Source: Schistosoma mansoni (lineage: Eukaryota; Platyhelminthes; Trematoda; Strigeidida; Schistosomatidae). From it: 64,000 bases of DNA. The notes under the pieces were generated by a model. It made no database searches. It had not been told where the DNA came from and saw nothing but the letters and a program-made list of their open reading frames with translations. Shown piece after piece: positions 61,365 to 64,000 of the stretch (within the stretch, counting starts at the first letter, position 1; each line of letters begins with the position of its first letter). The stretch covers positions 744,001 through 808,000 of the forward strand of contig NW_017385990.1 in the NCBI RefSeq assembly GCF_000237925.1. The letters run 5' to 3'. Position numbers and translations under genes: made by a program.

Positions 61365-63510
61365 AACTCCATCTGTAGTTCTTCTAGAGTTACTGCCGGT
61401 TTGAAGCCCAGGTGAAAGGAGGAGGGTTGGGCATGAGGTTAGCGACCGCATCCCGTACAAAACTACTCGCTAAAACAACGCTACCCAGATAAAATAATTC
61501 ACACCGTTTATACTCTGCCCTGGGAGTTAAATGAAGAATTATCACGCCTCAGGATGTAGGCCGAGATTCTTCGGAAGTTACGAGTGCGATGCTCCTTCTA
61601 ACAACCAGAGCAACAATTTTTATAGGTACATGGAACGTCCGGACAATGTGAGAGACCGGGAAGATCAGTCAAATAGCAATGGAAATGAGGAGATACAAAT
61701 CGGTAGTACTTGGGATTAGTGAAACCCATTGGACACAAGTTGGACAGCAGAGGCTAGATACGGGAGAGATGCTGCTGTACTCCGGTCACGAAGAGGAAAA
61801 TGATCCACACACTCATGGAATTGCCCTAATGCTGTCCAGAGAAGCACGAAATGCACTTATAGGATAGGAATCTCATGGATTCAGGATAATCAAAGCATCA
61901 TTCAAAACAAAGAAGGAGGGGATCACAATGAATGTTATCCAATGTTATGCACTCACCAATGGTAGCAGCGATGACAATAAAGATCAGTTCTACTTGAGGC
62001 TTCAATCAATCATAGCTAAGTGCTCAAGAAAGCATCTCACCATTCTGATGGGAGATCTAAATGCTAAAGTCCCAGTGGACAACACAGGATACGAAGATAT
62101 CATGAGACAACATGGACTTGGAGAGAGAAATGAAAATGATGAGAGATTCGCAAATCTATGTGCATTCAACAGATTGGTTATACGTGGCACAATATTCCCA
62201 CACAGGCGCATACACAAAGCTACATCGATCTAGCAGGACCACACCACAGAGAACCAGATAGATATTTTTGTCAACAAAAAAACTCCGAAGGACAATGGAA
62301 GATGTGAGAACCAGAAGAGGAGCTGATATAGCTTCAGATCATCATCTGGTTGTGGCCAAGATGAGACTGAAGCTAAAGAAGCACTGGACAACTGGACAGA
62401 CAGTACTACAAAGGTTCAATACAGACTTCCTTCGAGACACTGACAAGCTCAACGAATTCAAGATAACTTTCAACAACAGGTTTCAAGCTTTACAGGATCT
62501 ACTGAAAGAACAGGAAACTATGATGGCGGACAACTGGAAAGGGATAAAAGAAGCACTAACTTCAACGTATCAGGAGGTTCTGGGCCACAAGAAGCACCAT
62601 GAAAAGGAATGGATCTCTATGGGAACCCTGGACAAGAAAGGAAGAACGAGAAAATAGCAATTAACAACAGTCAAATACGAGCAGAGAAAGTCAAGGCACA
62701 AGCAGAGTGCACAGAAGCAAACAAGGAAGTGAAGAAGAGCATTAAAGCTGACAAGCAGAAATACATGGGAGAACTAGCAACGATTGCGGAAAAAGCTGTA
62801 AGAGAAGGGAATATGAAACGACTATATGATACAACGAAGAAACTGGCAGGGAGATATAACAAACCGGAGAGACCAGTCAAGGACAAAGAAGGAAAGACAA
62901 TCACGGAGATTCAAGAACAGAGGAAAAGATGGGCAGAATACTTCGAGGAACTGCTGAATAGGCCAGCTCCATTGAATCCACCGGACACACAGACCTTCTT
63001 ATAGATGTCAATTCACTAACGACCGAAGAAATCAAGATGGCCATCGGACAAATTAAGAATGGGAAAGCAGCACGACCTGACAATATACCAGCTGAAGCTC
63101 TGAAGTCAGAAATCGAAGTACCTGCAAACATGCTTCACCTTCTATTCAAGTAGATTTGGGAGAAAGAACAAGTGCGACGGACTGGAAAGAAGGATACTTC
63201 ATGAGGATACCGAAGAATGGAGATCTGATAAGATGTGAAAACTACGGAGGCATCACACTGTTGTCAGTACCAGGAAAAATTTTCAACAGTGTTACTGAAC
63301 CGGATAAAAGACGTAGTAGACGGCCAACTTCGACATCAACAGGCTGGATTCCGTACGGATTGGTCGTGCACAAACCAATTAAAATCAATTAAAAGATTTG
63401 GACTTACCTGATGGCCTTGCCGTTCTATCTCATACACACCAACAAATACAGATGAAGACAACTAATGTAGCAACAACCTCTGCATCAATAGGCCTCGACA
63501 TACACAAAGG
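61365..63510 (+). mobile_element. RTE-B retrotransposon, long defective copy
   Basis: The 5' UTR start matches the full-length copy (aactcc-tctgtag block). Endonuclease and N-terminal RT follow with many stops (TGA in NVRTM-x, TAG at 61865 and 62231) and frameshifts. After RTDWSCTNQ near 63375 about 330 bp holding RT motifs A and B are deleted. The copy resumes at the DGLAVLS remnant of FADDLALL and ends at GLDIHKG, with no 3' tail. Confidence 0.85.
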
Positions 63511-64000
63511 GTTAGATTTCACTAAGATATCTGTAATTTATAACAGTGTGAATTATTAAACAACTATTGTCAATGTCCCTAATACACTCAATTATTCAGA
63601 TGAATCAGTAGGTTATATAGTAGACAACATTTAAGCAGTATCGAGTAGCTGACGCTTAGGGTTACACTATACATATAAAACTTCATACCACCTAAGAGAG
63701 GTTCATAAATTTATCAACCAAATCAATAATGTCTACCATAACGCCGGTATTACTTCATTGCTAGTACAGATTCATTATGATATTTTGACATGGATTATTA
63801 CAAATAAACATGAGAAGTACTAACACAAGTCAAAACTAAAAAAACGAAGGATTAAAAGAAAAATAGTCATAGTGATAAGAAAGAAACTAATAACTAAGTA
63901 CGTGAGAGTATGGTGGAGAAGATTTGTAGCTTGGTGATTTTGATGTAGGTTTGTTCTCGACCAAACCATCCAGCTCAGAGAACGTATGTCATGATAATTG
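63511..64000. other. Right edge, AT-rich
   Basis: The break at 63510 truncates RTE-B. Beyond it only the partial hairpin repeat at 63925-63990 is recognised. Confidence 0.4.
63925..63990 (+). repeat. Partial copy of the 50.3-kb hairpin repeat
   Basis: Shares gatttgtagct, gattttgat, tttgttct and aaaccatccagctcagagaa with 50320-50450 in the same order. Confidence 0.55.

Overview
This window looks like a flatworm nuclear genome, most likely a blood fluke of the genus Schistosoma; the species is not resolved. It is AT-rich. Three conserved eukaryotic genes are embedded in a dense layer of non-LTR retrotransposons of at least four families, and there are tRNA-derived short elements carrying hammerhead-ribozyme motifs like those of the schistosome Sm-alpha satellite. 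One gene has the schistosome habit of several tiny 5' introns (31-39 bp) followed by a very large 3' intron. All gene names come from exon-by-exon recognition against remembered family proteins; no database search was run.

Layout. (1) About 2397-15702, minus strand: the first five coding exons (249 residues) of SEC23, the COPII coat GTPase-activating subunit. The rest lies off the left edge. Its introns hold a full-length but dead RTE element (7551-11453, plus strand, intact target-site duplication), fragments of two further RTE families, and several short derivatives. (2) 15703-24545: intergenic, filled with strongly decayed RTE and CR1 relics, an LTR-like repeat, and a younger dead CR1/SR1-like element (22050-24450) that ends about 70 bp upstream of the next gene's first exon. 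(3) 24546-29111, plus strand: a complete six-exon eIF3k gene (242 aa). (4) 29603-58692, minus strand and convergent with eIF3k: the 3' nine coding exons (1087 residues) of RalGPS, a Ral guanine nucleotide exchange factor. They cover the end of the RasGEF domain, a long low-complexity PxxP-bearing linker and a C-terminal PH domain with a very large insertion. The RasGEF start is off the right edge, so 58693-64000 should be intron. Every splice junction in the three models keeps reading phase.

Mobile layer. RTE family A (4-kb element, AATA-type tail) has one full-length copy, a 5'-truncated copy with a completely open 817-codon frame (38361-40976), and 3' ends. It has also spawned a roughly 0.5-kb non-autonomous element, made of its 5' UTR joined directly to its 3' tail, seen about 15 times. 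RTE family B (tail TAAG) has one full-length copy (43961-47153), one long defective copy (61365-63510) and short 3' ends, one of which seeded a microsatellite. RTE family C (tail CTGA) is present mainly as 3' ends. CR1/SR1-like relics lie between sec23 and eIF3k. All four long RTE copies lie antisense to the host gene that contains them.

The most interesting signal is a set of 0.35-0.42-kb palindromic elements (29.2, 30.0, 37.6, 49.4, 58.1 and 60.0 kb, with a sister family at 0.6 and 60.2 kb). Each has a tRNA-like core with a B-box, and inverted arms that each contain a hammerhead-ribozyme motif, so every complete copy carries two antiparallel ribozyme motifs. One copy (30.0 kb) keeps both catalytic cores. 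Other notable points are a truncated histone H2A relic inside a RalGPS intron, a possible PH-less RalGPS isoform, nested insertions dated by target-site duplications, and two further foldback elements.
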